Positions 32,023 through 40,612 of a DNA stretch of 49,260 bases are shown in pieces (the stretch's first letter is position 1; each line of letters starts with the position of its first letter). The translations under genes were made by a program, and so were the position numbers. The stretch lies in contig UBTY01000031.1 in assembly GCA_900468535.1 (NCBI GenBank), positions 119,367 through 168,626 of the forward strand. Reading direction: 5' to 3'. The stretch comes from Hyphomicrobiales bacterium. GTDB lineage: Bacteria > Pseudomonadota > Alphaproteobacteria > Rhizobiales > Rhizobiaceae. Under the pieces are notes generated by a model. That model ran no database searches, was not told the origin of the DNA, and saw only the letters and a list, made by a program, of their open reading frames with translations.

Positions 32023-33741
32023 ATGCTACGTCGTTTCTTCTCCTATTATCGCCCCTATCGCGGGCTCTTCATCCTGGATTTCAGCTGCGCGATCATCTCC
32101 GGCCTGCTTGAACTCGGCTTTCCGATGGCGGTGAAACTGTTCATCGACCGGCTGCTTCTCAGCCAGGAATGGCTGCTCATCCTCTTCGCCTCGGCGGCGC
32201 TGCTCGTGGTCTATGTGGTCAATACCGGGCTGATGGCCGTTGTCACCTACTGGGGACACATGCTCGGCATCAATATCGAAACCGACATGCGCCGCGCGGC
32301 ATTCAATCATCTGCAGAAACTGTCGTTCAGCTTTTTCGACAATCAGAAGACCGGCCACATCGTCGGCCGGCTGACGAAGGATCTCGAAGAAATCGGCGAG
32401 GTTGCGCACCACGGCCCGGAAGATCTTTTCATCGCGCTGATGACCTTCGCGGGCGCGCTCCTGCTGATGTTCTCGGTCAACTGGCAGCTGGCCTTGATCA
32501 CCGCCATTGTCGTCCCCTTGACCGCCTGGGTCACCAGCCATTTCGGCAGCCGCATGACGCAGAATTTCCGCCGACTGTTCGAACGCGTCGGCAATTTCAA
32601 CACGCGCATCGAGGAAAATGTCGGCGGCATCCGCGTCGTTCAGGCTTTCGCCAACGAAAGCCACGAGCGCGCCCTGTTCGAGAAAGACAATCAGAGCTAT
32701 CGGCGCGTGAAGCTCGACGCCTACAAGCTCATGGCTGCCAGCAGCTCGCTGAGCTACATGAGCATGCGTCTCACCCAGATGGTCGTCATGATCGCCGGCG
32801 CCTATTTCGTCCTGTCAGGCGAACTGACAGCCGGCGGCTTCATCGGCTTCCTCCTGCTCGTCGGCGTATTCTTCCGCCCTGTCGAGAAGATCAACTCGGT
32901 TATCGAGACCTATCCGAAGGGGATTGCTGGCTTCCGCCGCTTCACCGAGCTGATCGACACCGAGCCGGATATCGCCGATGCCCCGAATGCCGTCGCGGTC
33001 AGCCACCTCAAGGGCGAAATCGTCTATGACGATGTCTCCTTCGGATACAGCCCGCGAGCTCCGGTTTTCGAACACGTGAACCTTGCGGTCCGCGCCGGAG
33101 AGACAATTGCCTTCGTCGGCCCCTCGGGCGCGGGTAAGACGACCATCTGTTCGCTTCTGCCCCGCTTCTATGAGGTTGGTAGCGGCCGCATCACCATCGA
33201 CGGCATCGACATCCGCGAGATGACCAAGACGTCCCTGCGCCAGCAGATCGGAATCGTGCAACAGGATGTCTTCCTGTTCGGCGGCACGATCCGCGAAAAC
33301 ATCGCCTACGGGCGGCTGGGCGCCAGCGAAGCCGAGATCGTCGAGGCCGCCCGCCAGGCACGTCTGGAGGATATGCTGGCAGGCCTGCCTGCGGGTCTCG
33401 ATACGGTCATCGGCGAACGTGGCGTCAAGCTCTCCGGCGGTCAGAAGCAACGCGTTGCGATCGCCCGCATGTTCCTGAAGAACCCTCCGATCCTCATCCT
33501 CGACGAGGCGACCTCGGCACTCGATACCGAGACCGAGCGGGCAATCCAGCGTTCGCTGGCGGAACTTTCCGCCGGGCGCACGACCCTTATCATCGCCCAT
33601 CGCCTCGCCACCATCCAGGGTGCCGACCGCATCGTCGTCATCGACCGCCACGGTATCGTCGAGCAAGGCACACACCAGGATCTGATCGCCAAACGGGGCG
33701 CTTACAACCGTCTGCACGACGCGCAAATGAGGAACGGCTGA
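32023..33741 (+). CDS. ABC-type exporter half-transporter (fused TM and ATPase)
   Basis: 572 aa type IV (MsbA/LmrA-like) ABC half-transporter. A six-helix membrane domain (~1-310, starting MLRRFFSYYRPYRGLFILD) is fused to an ATPase with Walker A GPSGAGKTT, Q-loop IVQQDVFLFGG, signature LSGGQKQR, Walker B ILILDEATSALD and H-loop IIAHR. It should act as a homodimer, exporting a lipid, drug or siderophore; a few relatives of this fold import siderophores. ATG 32023 marks the start of homology but its RBS is weak. It lies just upstream of a siderophore uptake locus in the same orientation. Substrate unknown. Confidence 0.88.
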   Translation: MLRRFFSYYRPYRGLFILDFSCAIISGLLELGFPMAVKLFIDRLLLSQEWLLILFASAALLVVYVVNTGLMAVVTYWGHMLGINIETDMRRAAFNHLQKLSFSFFDNQKTGHIVGRLTKDLEEIGEVAHHGPEDLFIALMTFAGALLLMFSVNWQLALITAIVVPLTAWVTSHFGSRMTQNFRRLFERVGNFNTRIEENVGGIRVVQAFANESHERALFEKDNQSYRRVKLDAYKLMAASSSLSYMSMRLTQMVVMIAGAYFVLSGELTAGGFIGFLLLVGVFFRPVEKINSVIETYPKGIAGFRRFTELIDTEPDIADAPNAVAVSHLKGEIVYDDVSFGYSPRAPVFEHVNLAVRAGETIAFVGPSGAGKTTICSLLPRFYEVGSGRITIDGIDIREMTKTSLRQQIGIVQQDVFLFGGTIRENIAYGRLGASEAEIVEAARQARLEDMLAGLPAGLDTVIGERGVKLSGGQKQRVAIARMFLKNPPILILDEATSALDTETERAIQRSLAELSAGRTTLIIAHRLATIQGADRIVVIDRHGIVEQGTHQDLIAKRGAYNRLHDAQMRNG

Positions 33742-33820
33742 TTTAGCAACCTCTAGGCGATTGATGCACTGCAAAAAACTTGATAATTACGCACATGTTT
33801 TATAGTTGCGGAAAACAGGC

Positions 33821-34705
33821 ATGACTTTTCAGCCGCGTATGCAGAACGAGATCGAGGGTTTCTCGGTCATCGGCGGGCTGAGGCGTCGAAACTGGAACGG
33901 CATCACGGCGGACCTGTGGGACGTGGAATGCGGCAGCTACGCCGGCGGCCATTATGTTGCCCGCGACCCTCGCCTGTTCATTCTGCTGGATCATCTCGGT
34001 CGCGGCCGCCCCTCGGTAAAGCTCTCGCCTAAGGCCGCGGGCGCTCCGCAGGACCGCTGCCAGAGCCCGATTTCCTATATTCCGGCCGACATGGATCTAT
34101 GGGTGGACGTACGCGAAGTGCAGTTCATGCGCCACCTCGATATTCACTTCGATGCCAACATCCTCAGCCAGCGGCTGATGGAGGAGATCGATCCGCAGAA
34201 GCTGCAGGATCCGCGGCTGCTTTTTGCCGATGAGCGTGTGATGGCGCTGGCGGGACTGATTGCCGCGGAGCTGGCAAGCCCCTGCCCCCTGCATGATCTC
34301 TATGGCGACGGCCTTGCCCTGTCGCTTGTCATCGACGTCCTGAAAATGGTCAAGACACCGCCCCGCAAGCGCGGCGCTCTTGCCTCCTGGCAGCTCCGGC
34401 GCGCAACTGAATTCATCGAAACGAATTGCATGCGGAGCATCCGCCTGCAGGAACTGTCCGATCTGACGGGCCTGTCTCAATCCCACTTCAGCCACTCCTT
34501 CAAGGCCTCGACGGGGCTGACCCCGCACGAATGGCAGATGAATGCGCGCCTGGAACGGGCAAAGCAGTTGCTGCAGGACGACGATCAGAGCCTGACGGCG
34601 GTTGCTGCCGAAACAGGCTTCTCCGATCAGGCGCATTTTACGCGCGTGTTCCGCAAGCATGTCGGCACCACGCCGGCACGCTGGAAACGAGCAGCCGTAG
34701 GGTGA
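33821..34705 (+). CDS. AraC-family transcriptional regulator (siderophore-locus type)
   Basis: 294 aa regulator with an N-terminal sensor region and two C-terminal helix-turn-helix motifs (~195-290): IRLQELSDLTGLSQSHFSHSFKASTG followed by SLTAVAAETGFSDQAHFTRVFRKHVGTTP, the classic AraC signature. ATG 33821 is preferred (GGAAAA upstream); a TTG at 33806 is in frame. Its position directly before a TonB receptor gene mirrors known AraC activators of siderophore uptake (RhrA, PchR), which sense the ferric siderophore; that role is inferred from context. Confidence 0.88.
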   Translation: MTFQPRMQNEIEGFSVIGGLRRRNWNGITADLWDVECGSYAGGHYVARDPRLFILLDHLGRGRPSVKLSPKAAGAPQDRCQSPISYIPADMDLWVDVREVQFMRHLDIHFDANILSQRLMEEIDPQKLQDPRLLFADERVMALAGLIAAELASPCPLHDLYGDGLALSLVIDVLKMVKTPPRKRGALASWQLRRATEFIETNCMRSIRLQELSDLTGLSQSHFSHSFKASTGLTPHEWQMNARLERAKQLLQDDDQSLTAVAAETGFSDQAHFTRVFRKHVGTTPARWKRAAVG

Positions 34706-34794
34706 TGCATTTTTGCAAACATTTGCTCACGATTCTTGAAATTGCCCAAAATCATTCAACCACCACGGATCGCTCCAATCCCGTCCGTAAAATC

Positions 34795-34809
34795 TGAGTT
34801 AATCACTCA
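34795..34809. promoter_or_regulatory. RirA-type iron-responsive operator (TGA-N9-TCA)
   Basis: TGAGTTAATCACTCA fits the TGA-N9-TCA iron-responsive box bound by RirA in Rhizobiales and extends to a CTGAGT-N5-ACTCAG inverted repeat (34794-34810). It lies 59 bp upstream of the TonB-dependent receptor start, so repression under iron sufficiency is expected. Confidence 0.78.
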
Positions 34810-34868
34810 GCTTATTCGGCGCCGCACTGCGGCAACCGGTCGGGGCTCGTAGAGTGGGATTGCCAGGA

Positions 34869-37031
34869 ATGCATCAAATTAAAGGTTCTCGGAATGTGCG
34901 CGCGACGTTGAGCGCCGGCGTCGCGTTGGTAGGTATTTGCGCGGCCTGGACGGCGCAGGCCCAAAATGCCGACACCACGCTTGCGCCAATCGTTGTCGAA
35001 GGCAAGGCATCGAAGAACAGCGCAACCGGCCCGGTAAAGGGCTACGTCGCGAAGGATACGACGGCGGGCTCGAAGACCGACACGCCGATCAAGGAAATCC
35101 CGCAGGCCGTCTCCGTCGTCGGCACGCAGGAAATGAATGATCGCGGCGTGGTCAACAAGGTTGATGAGGCTCTGCGTTACACGCCGGGCGTCATCGCCGC
35201 TCCCTATGGCACCGATCCGGATACCGACTGGTATTACATCCGCGGCTTCGACGCGACGCAGACCGGCGTCTATCTCGATGGCCTCAACCTGTTCAGCTAT
35301 GGCTTCGGCGGCTTTCAGATCGATCCGTTCATGCTCGAGCGCGTCGACGTTCTCAAGGGGCCGGCCTCTGTTCTCTATGGCGGCTCCAGCCCGGGCGGCA
35401 TCATCGACATGGTGCGCAAGCGCCCGACCGACGAGCCCTACTACTACACGGAAACCGGTATCAACAGTAACGGCAACGGCTTCGGAGGCTTCGACTTTTC
35501 CGACAAGGTCGGCAGCAGCGATACGATGACCTACCGCCTGACCGGCAAGATCGCCGGCGGCGACAACTATTCGGACTACTCCCACGACTTGCGCGGCTTT
35601 ATCATGCCGCAGCTTACTGTTTCACCCGATGAAGCTACCAAGCTCACTGTCTGGGCCTATGCTGGCGGACTTGACCAGGTGCACACCGGCAACGGCTTCC
35701 TTCCCTATGAAGGCACCGTGATCGACCGGGCCGGTGTCGGAAAAATTCGCCGCGATTTCTTCCCCGGCGAACCCGATCTCGATACCGGACGCTACAATCA
35801 GGAAATGGTCGGCTACGAATTCGAACATGAATTCGACGACGGCTGGAAGGTCACGTCGAACTTCCGCTATGGCCATCTCAACAAATACGAGTTCGGCCCC
35901 TACCCCTACCTATGGTCGTCACAAACCGCGCTGAACCGCATCGGTTTCGAGGGTGATACCAGCGCAGACAACGTCGCCTGGGACAATCGCGTCGAAAACG
36001 AGTTCGATCTTGGCGGCGCGACGCACAAGATAATGGCCGGGGTCGACTATCGCTACTACCGCATCGACAACGTCCAGAACTTCGTCTTCGGATCGGGCTC
36101 GATCGATGTCCTGAACCCGGTTTACGGCTTGCCGCAGGCTGCGAACGGACCGCTCTATAATGAAGTCATAGCCATGAACCAGGTGGGTATCTATGCCCAG
36201 GATCAGGTTCACTTCGGCGACGGCTGGCTGATGACCCTCAATGGCCGATACGACTACGTCTATACCGATTTCGACAACAAGCTGACGCCTGCAAGCAGCT
36301 ACAACGGCTCCGAAGGCGCCTGGAGCGGCAGGGCCGGCCTCGCCTATGAATTCGACAACGGCGTAACGCCGTATGTCAGCGCCGCCACCTTCTTCAATCC
36401 GCTGGTCGGAACGGGCACCGCCGGACCTCTCAAGCCGGAAGAGGGAGAGCAGTTCGAAGCAGGCGTCAAGTACGAGCCGACATTCTTTGATGGCACGCTG
36501 ACCGCATCCGTATTCCAGATCAACAAGCGGAACTACACTGTTTCGATGACAGCGGCTCCCTACACGAAGCTGCAGCTTGGCGAAGCGGAATCCAAGGGCT
36601 TCGAACTGGAAGGCAAGGTCAACCTGAACGACAACTGGAAGGTTCTCGCCTCGCTCGCCTTTACTGACGTCGAGATCACCAAAAACCCGCTGAACACCGC
36701 GCTGATTGGCAAGACGCCTTACATCGTCCCTGATTACACCGCGTCGCTTTGGCTCGACTACACCGTAACGACAGGAACTCTCGAAGGCCTTAGCCTTGGA
36801 GGCGGTCTGCGCTACAAGGGCCAATCATGGGCCGACGACGTCAACACGCTGAAGGTGCCGGAATCGACAGTGTTCGACGCCGCGGTCCGCTACAAGAAGA
36901 ACGACTGGGTTGCCTCGCTCAACGTGACCAACGTATTCGACAAGGTCTACGTCGAAAGCTGCGGCGGCTTGGGTGCATGCGGCTACGGCGACGCGCGCAC
37001 GTTCACCTTCAAGCTCAGCAAGGTCTGGTAA
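34869..37031 (+). CDS. TonB-dependent siderophore receptor (FhuA/FoxA-like)
   Basis: 720 aa outer-membrane receptor. Signal peptide (LSAGVALVGICAAWTAQAQ), a TonB-box-like segment near the mature N-terminus (TTLAPIVVEG), a plug domain with IKEIPQAVSVVG, WYYIRGFDATQTGVYLDG and GPASVLYGGSSPGGIIDMV, then a 22-strand barrel ending in the C-terminal aromatic of FKLSKVW. The Cys pair in VESCGGLGACGYG near the end is typical of hydroxamate-siderophore receptors. ATG 34869 is chosen because the signal peptide follows directly; GTG 34854 is an alternative. Preceded by a RirA-type box and an AraC regulator, followed by a terminator and then the periplasmic and membrane uptake genes. Confidence 0.92.
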   Translation: MHQIKGSRNVRATLSAGVALVGICAAWTAQAQNADTTLAPIVVEGKASKNSATGPVKGYVAKDTTAGSKTDTPIKEIPQAVSVVGTQEMNDRGVVNKVDEALRYTPGVIAAPYGTDPDTDWYYIRGFDATQTGVYLDGLNLFSYGFGGFQIDPFMLERVDVLKGPASVLYGGSSPGGIIDMVRKRPTDEPYYYTETGINSNGNGFGGFDFSDKVGSSDTMTYRLTGKIAGGDNYSDYSHDLRGFIMPQLTVSPDEATKLTVWAYAGGLDQVHTGNGFLPYEGTVIDRAGVGKIRRDFFPGEPDLDTGRYNQEMVGYEFEHEFDDGWKVTSNFRYGHLNKYEFGPYPYLWSSQTALNRIGFEGDTSADNVAWDNRVENEFDLGGATHKIMAGVDYRYYRIDNVQNFVFGSGSIDVLNPVYGLPQAANGPLYNEVIAMNQVGIYAQDQVHFGDGWLMTLNGRYDYVYTDFDNKLTPASSYNGSEGAWSGRAGLAYEFDNGVTPYVSAATFFNPLVGTGTAGPLKPEEGEQFEAGVKYEPTFFDGTLTASVFQINKRNYTVSMTAAPYTKLQLGEAESKGFELEGKVNLNDNWKVLASLAFTDVEITKNPLNTALIGKTPYIVPDYTASLWLDYTVTTGTLEGLSLGGGLRYKGQSWADDVNTLKVPESTVFDAAVRYKKNDWVASLNVTNVFDKVYVESCGGLGACGYGDARTFTFKLSKVW

Positions 37032-37053
37032 CGTCCGTGCAATAGGAATGAGG

Positions 37054-37075
37054 AAGGCTCCCCCGGAGCCTTTTT
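37054..37075 (+). terminator. Intrinsic terminator after the receptor gene
   Basis: Stem AAGGCTCC (37054-37061) / GGAGCCTT (37065-37072), loop CCC, continuing into a run of Ts. It stands 20 bp before the TTG start of the binding-protein gene and would lower expression of the inner-membrane uptake genes relative to the receptor. Confidence 0.85.
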
Positions 37076-37094
37076 CGTGTGACTGGAGATCAAT

Positions 37095-37976
37095 TTGAAC
37101 AGATCGTGGCTTACGCGCAGGGCGGTATTGGCGGGAGGCGCCGCTCTTTTCGCCGGCGCGGCAACGGCACAATCGACGCAGCCAAAGGTGGCGACGCTTG
37201 ATTGGGCGTTGCTGGAAACGTTGCTTGCCATCGGCGCCAACGTCGTCGCCGCAACGGAACTGCGTCAATTCCAGCAAGTCGCAGTGACGCCAGCCGTGCC
37301 GCCCAATGTTGCGGATCTTGGCCTGCGCGGCACGCCGAACCTCGAAGCCCTGCGTCTTGCCCGCCCCGATCTGATCTTCAATTCGAATTTCTACGCCTGG
37401 GCGGACCCTCTGATGAGCCGCATTGCTCCGGTCATCGATCACGCGATCTACATGCCGGGAGAAAGCCCATATGTTTTGGCCGAACGTGCGACCCTTGAAA
37501 TCGGCGACCGTCTCCAGCTTCCGGCGGCACGGCGGTTCGTCGAAGAACTAACGGCAAAGCTCGATCGTCAGAAGACTGACTTCCCCCGCATGGCAGACGG
37601 CCGGCCGGTACTGCCGATCAATCTTGGCGATGCCCGTCATTACCGCGTATTCGGATCAGACAGCATCTTCGGAGAGGTGCTAGCACGCCTTGGCCTCGTG
37701 AATGCCTGGACAGGCGCCACCAGCTATTCGGCAACGGCTCCCGTCGGCATCGAGACCCTGGTGACGATGCCTGATGCCTGGATCGTCTTCATTCCACCCC
37801 ATCCTCAGGACGCCATTGACGCTCTCCTCGGCAGCCCTTTCTGGAAGGCCCTCCCCCAGGTCCGCAAAGGCCGTTTCATGACAATCGGCTCGATCAATCC
37901 GTATGGCGCGCTACCCGCCGCAAGCCGTTTCGCCGATTGCCTCGCAGAAGGATTTGCGCGTGTCCGAAACGGCTAA
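37095..37976 (+). CDS. Periplasmic iron-siderophore-binding protein (FhuD-like)
   Basis: 293 aa class III periplasmic binding protein. The N-terminus RSWLTRRAVLAGGAALFAGAA is a Tat-like signal (RR followed by an Ala/Gly-rich hydrophobic segment). The body has FhuD-like segments such as VATLDWALLETLLAIG, DLGLRGTPNLEALRLARPDLIF and IAPVIDHAIYMPGESPY. The start is TTG at 37095 with GGAG 6 nt upstream, a weak initiator that adds to the terminator in limiting expression. Its 3' end overlaps the permease gene by 17 bp. It should deliver a ferric hydroxamate-type siderophore to the FhuB-like permease. Confidence 0.87.
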   Translation: MNRSWLTRRAVLAGGAALFAGAATAQSTQPKVATLDWALLETLLAIGANVVAATELRQFQQVAVTPAVPPNVADLGLRGTPNLEALRLARPDLIFNSNFYAWADPLMSRIAPVIDHAIYMPGESPYVLAERATLEIGDRLQLPAARRFVEELTAKLDRQKTDFPRMADGRPVLPINLGDARHYRVFGSDSIFGEVLARLGLVNAWTGATSYSATAPVGIETLVTMPDAWIVFIPPHPQDAIDALLGSPFWKALPQVRKGRFMTIGSINPYGALPAASRFADCLAEGFARVRNG

Positions 37977-39954
37977 TATCGACACGCCCGTCCTGCCGCT
38001 GCGTCATCCGGCCATACCCGCGATCGCGCTCAGTATCGCCTGCGTCATAGCCTTTGCAGCCCTTCTCGCGCTGCGGCCTCAGATTCCGGGCGATGTGGCC
38101 GAAGCCACGGAACTGAACCGGCTGCTTCTTTTGCAAAGCCTCCTGCCACGCGCGGCCGTGGCGCTTCTGGCAGGGGCTGCGCTCGGCCTTGCGGGTGCCC
38201 TGTTGCAACGCGTCCTCAGAAACCCGATTGCCGATGCCTCGACGCTCGGAATAGCCTCGGGTGCCAAACTCGCATTGACGCTCGGGCTAAGCTTCTCGCC
38301 GCTTCTGACCGGCATTTCGCGGGAAACGATGGCCTTCGCCGGCGGACTGTCGGCCGTCATTCTCGTGCTCGCCCTCAGCTGGCGGCGCGGTCTCGACCCG
38401 GTGACGGTGGCAATTTCGGGCATGGTCGTCAGCATGATCGCCGCATCCGCGAGCGTCACCCTCGTCCTTGCGCGCGGCGAATATGCGCTGTCGATTGACA
38501 TCTGGGGCGCCGGGGCGCTGAACCAGCAGGATTGGCGCGTGGTTGCTTCGCTCTTGCCGCAGATAGCCATCGGGGCGATAGCCGCGTTTCTGCTGCTGCG
38601 ACCACTCGACCTCCTGGCGCTGGACGACGCAGGCGCCAAAAGTCTCGGCCTCGCCCTGCATTCGGTTCGTTTCACCATCCTCGTTCTTGCGGTCTGGCTC
38701 TCGACGTCAGTCACCGCCTCGGTCGGCATCATCGGTTTCCTGGGGCTGGCAGCGCCGTCGATCGCCAGACTTTGCGGCGCCCGCAGCAGCCGCCAGGTCA
38801 TCACCACGGCTCCGCTTGCCGGAGCAGCCGTGCTTTTTCTCACGGATTGCCTCACACAGTTGCTCGGGCCCGGCTTTTCCGATCTCGCCCCGACAGGCGC
38901 CGCCACCGCCCTGATCGGCGGCCCTTTGCTGCTGTGGCTGTTGCCGCGCGTTCACGGCCGCGCCGCGACCGCAGCCGCCCACCCTGTCCGAAAAAGCTTG
39001 AAGAGATTCCGCGCCTTTGCCGCCCTTGGTGCGATCCTGCTGGTGCTGTTGCTGCTCTCGATCTGCGTCGGACCGTCCGATGGAGGCTGGATCATTGCGA
39101 CCGGCTCGCTCCTCTCGGATCTGCTTCCGTTCCGGCTGCCTCGGATTGCCGTTGCCGTCGGCGCAGGGGCCATGCTCGGCGCAACAGGTTTCATCATGCA
39201 GCGGATGACGGCCAACCCGCTCGCCAGCCCCGAAGTCCTCGGCGTCTCCTCGGGTGCCGGTGCCGGCCTTGCGGCCACCCTTCTGCTTGTCGGCTTTCCT
39301 TCCCCGCTGGTCGCGCTGACGGGCATGGCCTTGGGCGCCCTCGCCTCGTTCATCCTGACAATTGGCGTCACCCGTCGGTCCGGCATTTCGGAAGAAGCCT
39401 TTCTTCTCGCCGGCGTCGCGGTGAGCGCACTCTGCATGGCGGTGGTCGGCATGCTGCTCGCCCAGGGAGACATGCGAAGCTACGCGATGCTCACCTGGTT
39501 GTCGGGTTCCACCAATCGCGCCGGAGCGTTCGAAGCGTGGACCGCGCTGGCAGCCGCCGCGATACTGATCGCCCCGCTGCCGATGGTGAGGCGTTGGTTC
39601 GCGATCCTGCCGCTTGGCTCCGGCATCGCGAAGGGCATCGGCATGAGGGTGGCAGTGGTCCGGTTCGGCTTGGCCGCATTGGCCGCGCTGATGACCGCCA
39701 TCTCATCCTATCTGGTGGGGCCTCTCAGCTTGACGGGTTTGATCGCACCGCACCTCGCAAGACTTCTGGGCTTCCGCGGCAGCCGCGATCATCTGTTTGC
39801 GGCGGTTCTGATCGGGGCTGGCCTGATGGTTGCAGCGGATTGGCTTTCGCGGATAGTGATCTATCCGTATCAAGTGCCGGTCGGGCTTTTCGCTGCGCTC
39901 ATTGGTGGTCCCTACCTTCTTTGGCTGCTCGGCAAACGCGAGACGGATCGCTAA
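37960..39954 (+). CDS. fhuB: Double-length iron-siderophore ABC permease (FhuB-like)
   Basis: 664 aa permease made of two tandem FecCD-type halves (~1-330 and ~340-664), the same fused architecture and length as FhuB of enterics. Each half shows the conserved block: GAALGLAGALLQRVLRNPIA in the first, GATGFIMQRMTANPLASPEV in the second, with the terminal repeats LIAPHLARLLGF and IGGPYLLWLL. GTG 37960 has AAGGA about 8 nt upstream and overlaps the binding-protein gene; the longer ATG-like frame to 37903 is less likely. No FhuC-type ATPase gene follows, so the ATPase must be encoded elsewhere. Confidence 0.88.
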   Translation: MSETANIDTPVLPLRHPAIPAIALSIACVIAFAALLALRPQIPGDVAEATELNRLLLLQSLLPRAAVALLAGAALGLAGALLQRVLRNPIADASTLGIASGAKLALTLGLSFSPLLTGISRETMAFAGGLSAVILVLALSWRRGLDPVTVAISGMVVSMIAASASVTLVLARGEYALSIDIWGAGALNQQDWRVVASLLPQIAIGAIAAFLLLRPLDLLALDDAGAKSLGLALHSVRFTILVLAVWLSTSVTASVGIIGFLGLAAPSIARLCGARSSRQVITTAPLAGAAVLFLTDCLTQLLGPGFSDLAPTGAATALIGGPLLLWLLPRVHGRAATAAAHPVRKSLKRFRAFAALGAILLVLLLLSICVGPSDGGWIIATGSLLSDLLPFRLPRIAVAVGAGAMLGATGFIMQRMTANPLASPEVLGVSSGAGAGLAATLLLVGFPSPLVALTGMALGALASFILTIGVTRRSGISEEAFLLAGVAVSALCMAVVGMLLAQGDMRSYAMLTWLSGSTNRAGAFEAWTALAAAAILIAPLPMVRRWFAILPLGSGIAKGIGMRVAVVRFGLAALAALMTAISSYLVGPLSLTGLIAPHLARLLGFRGSRDHLFAAVLIGAGLMVAADWLSRIVIYPYQVPVGLFAALIGGPYLLWLLGKRETDR

Positions 39955-40100
39955 CTGCGCCAAAAGCCTGCATCCCTTGAGAACCAGGGGATGCCAGTAG
40001 TTATCCACAGCCAAAATATTAGCATTGCCTTAAATGAAAACACAGGGTAGCGTCCTTGAAGACCTGCTATTGGGGAAGCAGAACCCCGTCGCTGTTTATC

Positions 40101-40129
40101 CTTGACCTCCTGTGGAAACAGCATTGTAT
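40101..40129 (+). promoter_or_regulatory. Candidate sRNA-type promoter CTTGAC-N17-TTGTAT
   Basis: CTTGAC (40101-40106) and TTGTAT (40124-40129) are separated by exactly 17 bp, close to the CTTGAC-N17-CTATAT consensus seen for rhizobial small-RNA promoters (four of six matches in the -10). Predicted start is near 40136. Confidence 0.45.
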
Positions 40130-40135
40130 CCACCG

Positions 40136-40191
40136 ATTTCAGGTTGTGTAACGCGTGTTTGAGCCCGGGCGAAAGGCCCGGGCTCTTTCTT
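40136..40191 (+). ncRNA. Possible short non-coding RNA
   Basis: A transcript from the CTTGAC-type promoter to the terminator would be about 55 nt: a single-stranded 5' part of about 25 nt followed by the GC-rich terminator hairpin. No known family is recognised and the length is short for a rhizobial sRNA, so this may equally be a leader or just the 3' end signal of the fhuB transcript. Confidence 0.3.
40161..40191 (+). terminator. Strong intrinsic terminator
   Basis: Perfect 10-bp GC-rich stem GAGCCCGGGC (40161-40170) / GCCCGGGCTC (40176-40185), loop GAAAG, followed by TTTCTT. Terminates either fhuB-like read-through or a small RNA. Confidence 0.88.
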
Positions 40192-40324
40192 GGGCGAGCC
40201 CGCCCGGGCATCATCGCGACACATCGTATTTGCGCTACCACTAAAATATGAGCCAAACTCACATTGACGCAACCCGACTTCGGTCGGATAGTACATGTAC
40301 AGCGTGCTATGGGAGTTTGCGGCT

Positions 40325-40588
40325 GTGAAGGACTTTGTAAAAATTGGCAGGGCTACCCTGCTGCTTAAACAGCCGCATTTGCGTTCGCAATGGCGTAACA
40401 GTCTCGTGGGCCCCCTAACTGTCGATCTGCTGCGTGCTTTCGGCGAGGCGACGGATTATCGCGATCACCTGCAACGCAAGTCGGAAGCACCGGAGATGAT
40501 CCGCTGCTATGACCAGATCTGCTGGGAGATAGAGCTGGAGTTGCTCATGACGCTGCGGCGCCTGAGGCGCCGCCAGACCGTTCACTGA
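40325..40588 (+). CDS. Small hypothetical protein
   Basis: 87 aa basic protein with no recognised family (MKDFVKIGRATLLLKQPHL; helical C-terminal half ending LLMTLRRLRRRQTVH). GTG 40325 is favoured because GGGAG (40311-40315) lies 9 nt upstream; ATG 40295 in the same frame would add ten residues and lacks an SD. Convergent with metF, 24 bp away. Composition is plausible for a real gene, but function is unknown. Confidence 0.5.
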   Translation: MKDFVKIGRATLLLKQPHLRSQWRNSLVGPLTVDLLRAFGEATDYRDHLQRKSEAPEMIRCYDQICWEIELELLMTLRRLRRRQTVH

Positions 40589-40612
40589 GCTTGGAGGAGA
40601 AGACCGGTTCCA

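Larger units (their letters stand above)
39955..40324. other. 370-bp intergenic region holding a possible small RNA
   Basis: Contains no convincing protein gene. It begins with a CATCCC/GGGATG-type hairpin just after the fhuB-like stop (about 39970-39997), then an AT-richer stretch, the CTTGAC-type promoter at 40101, a very strong terminator at 40161-40191 and a short CCGAC-TTC-GGTCGG-like hairpin near 40274-40288 before the small gene at 40325. Confidence 0.5.
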
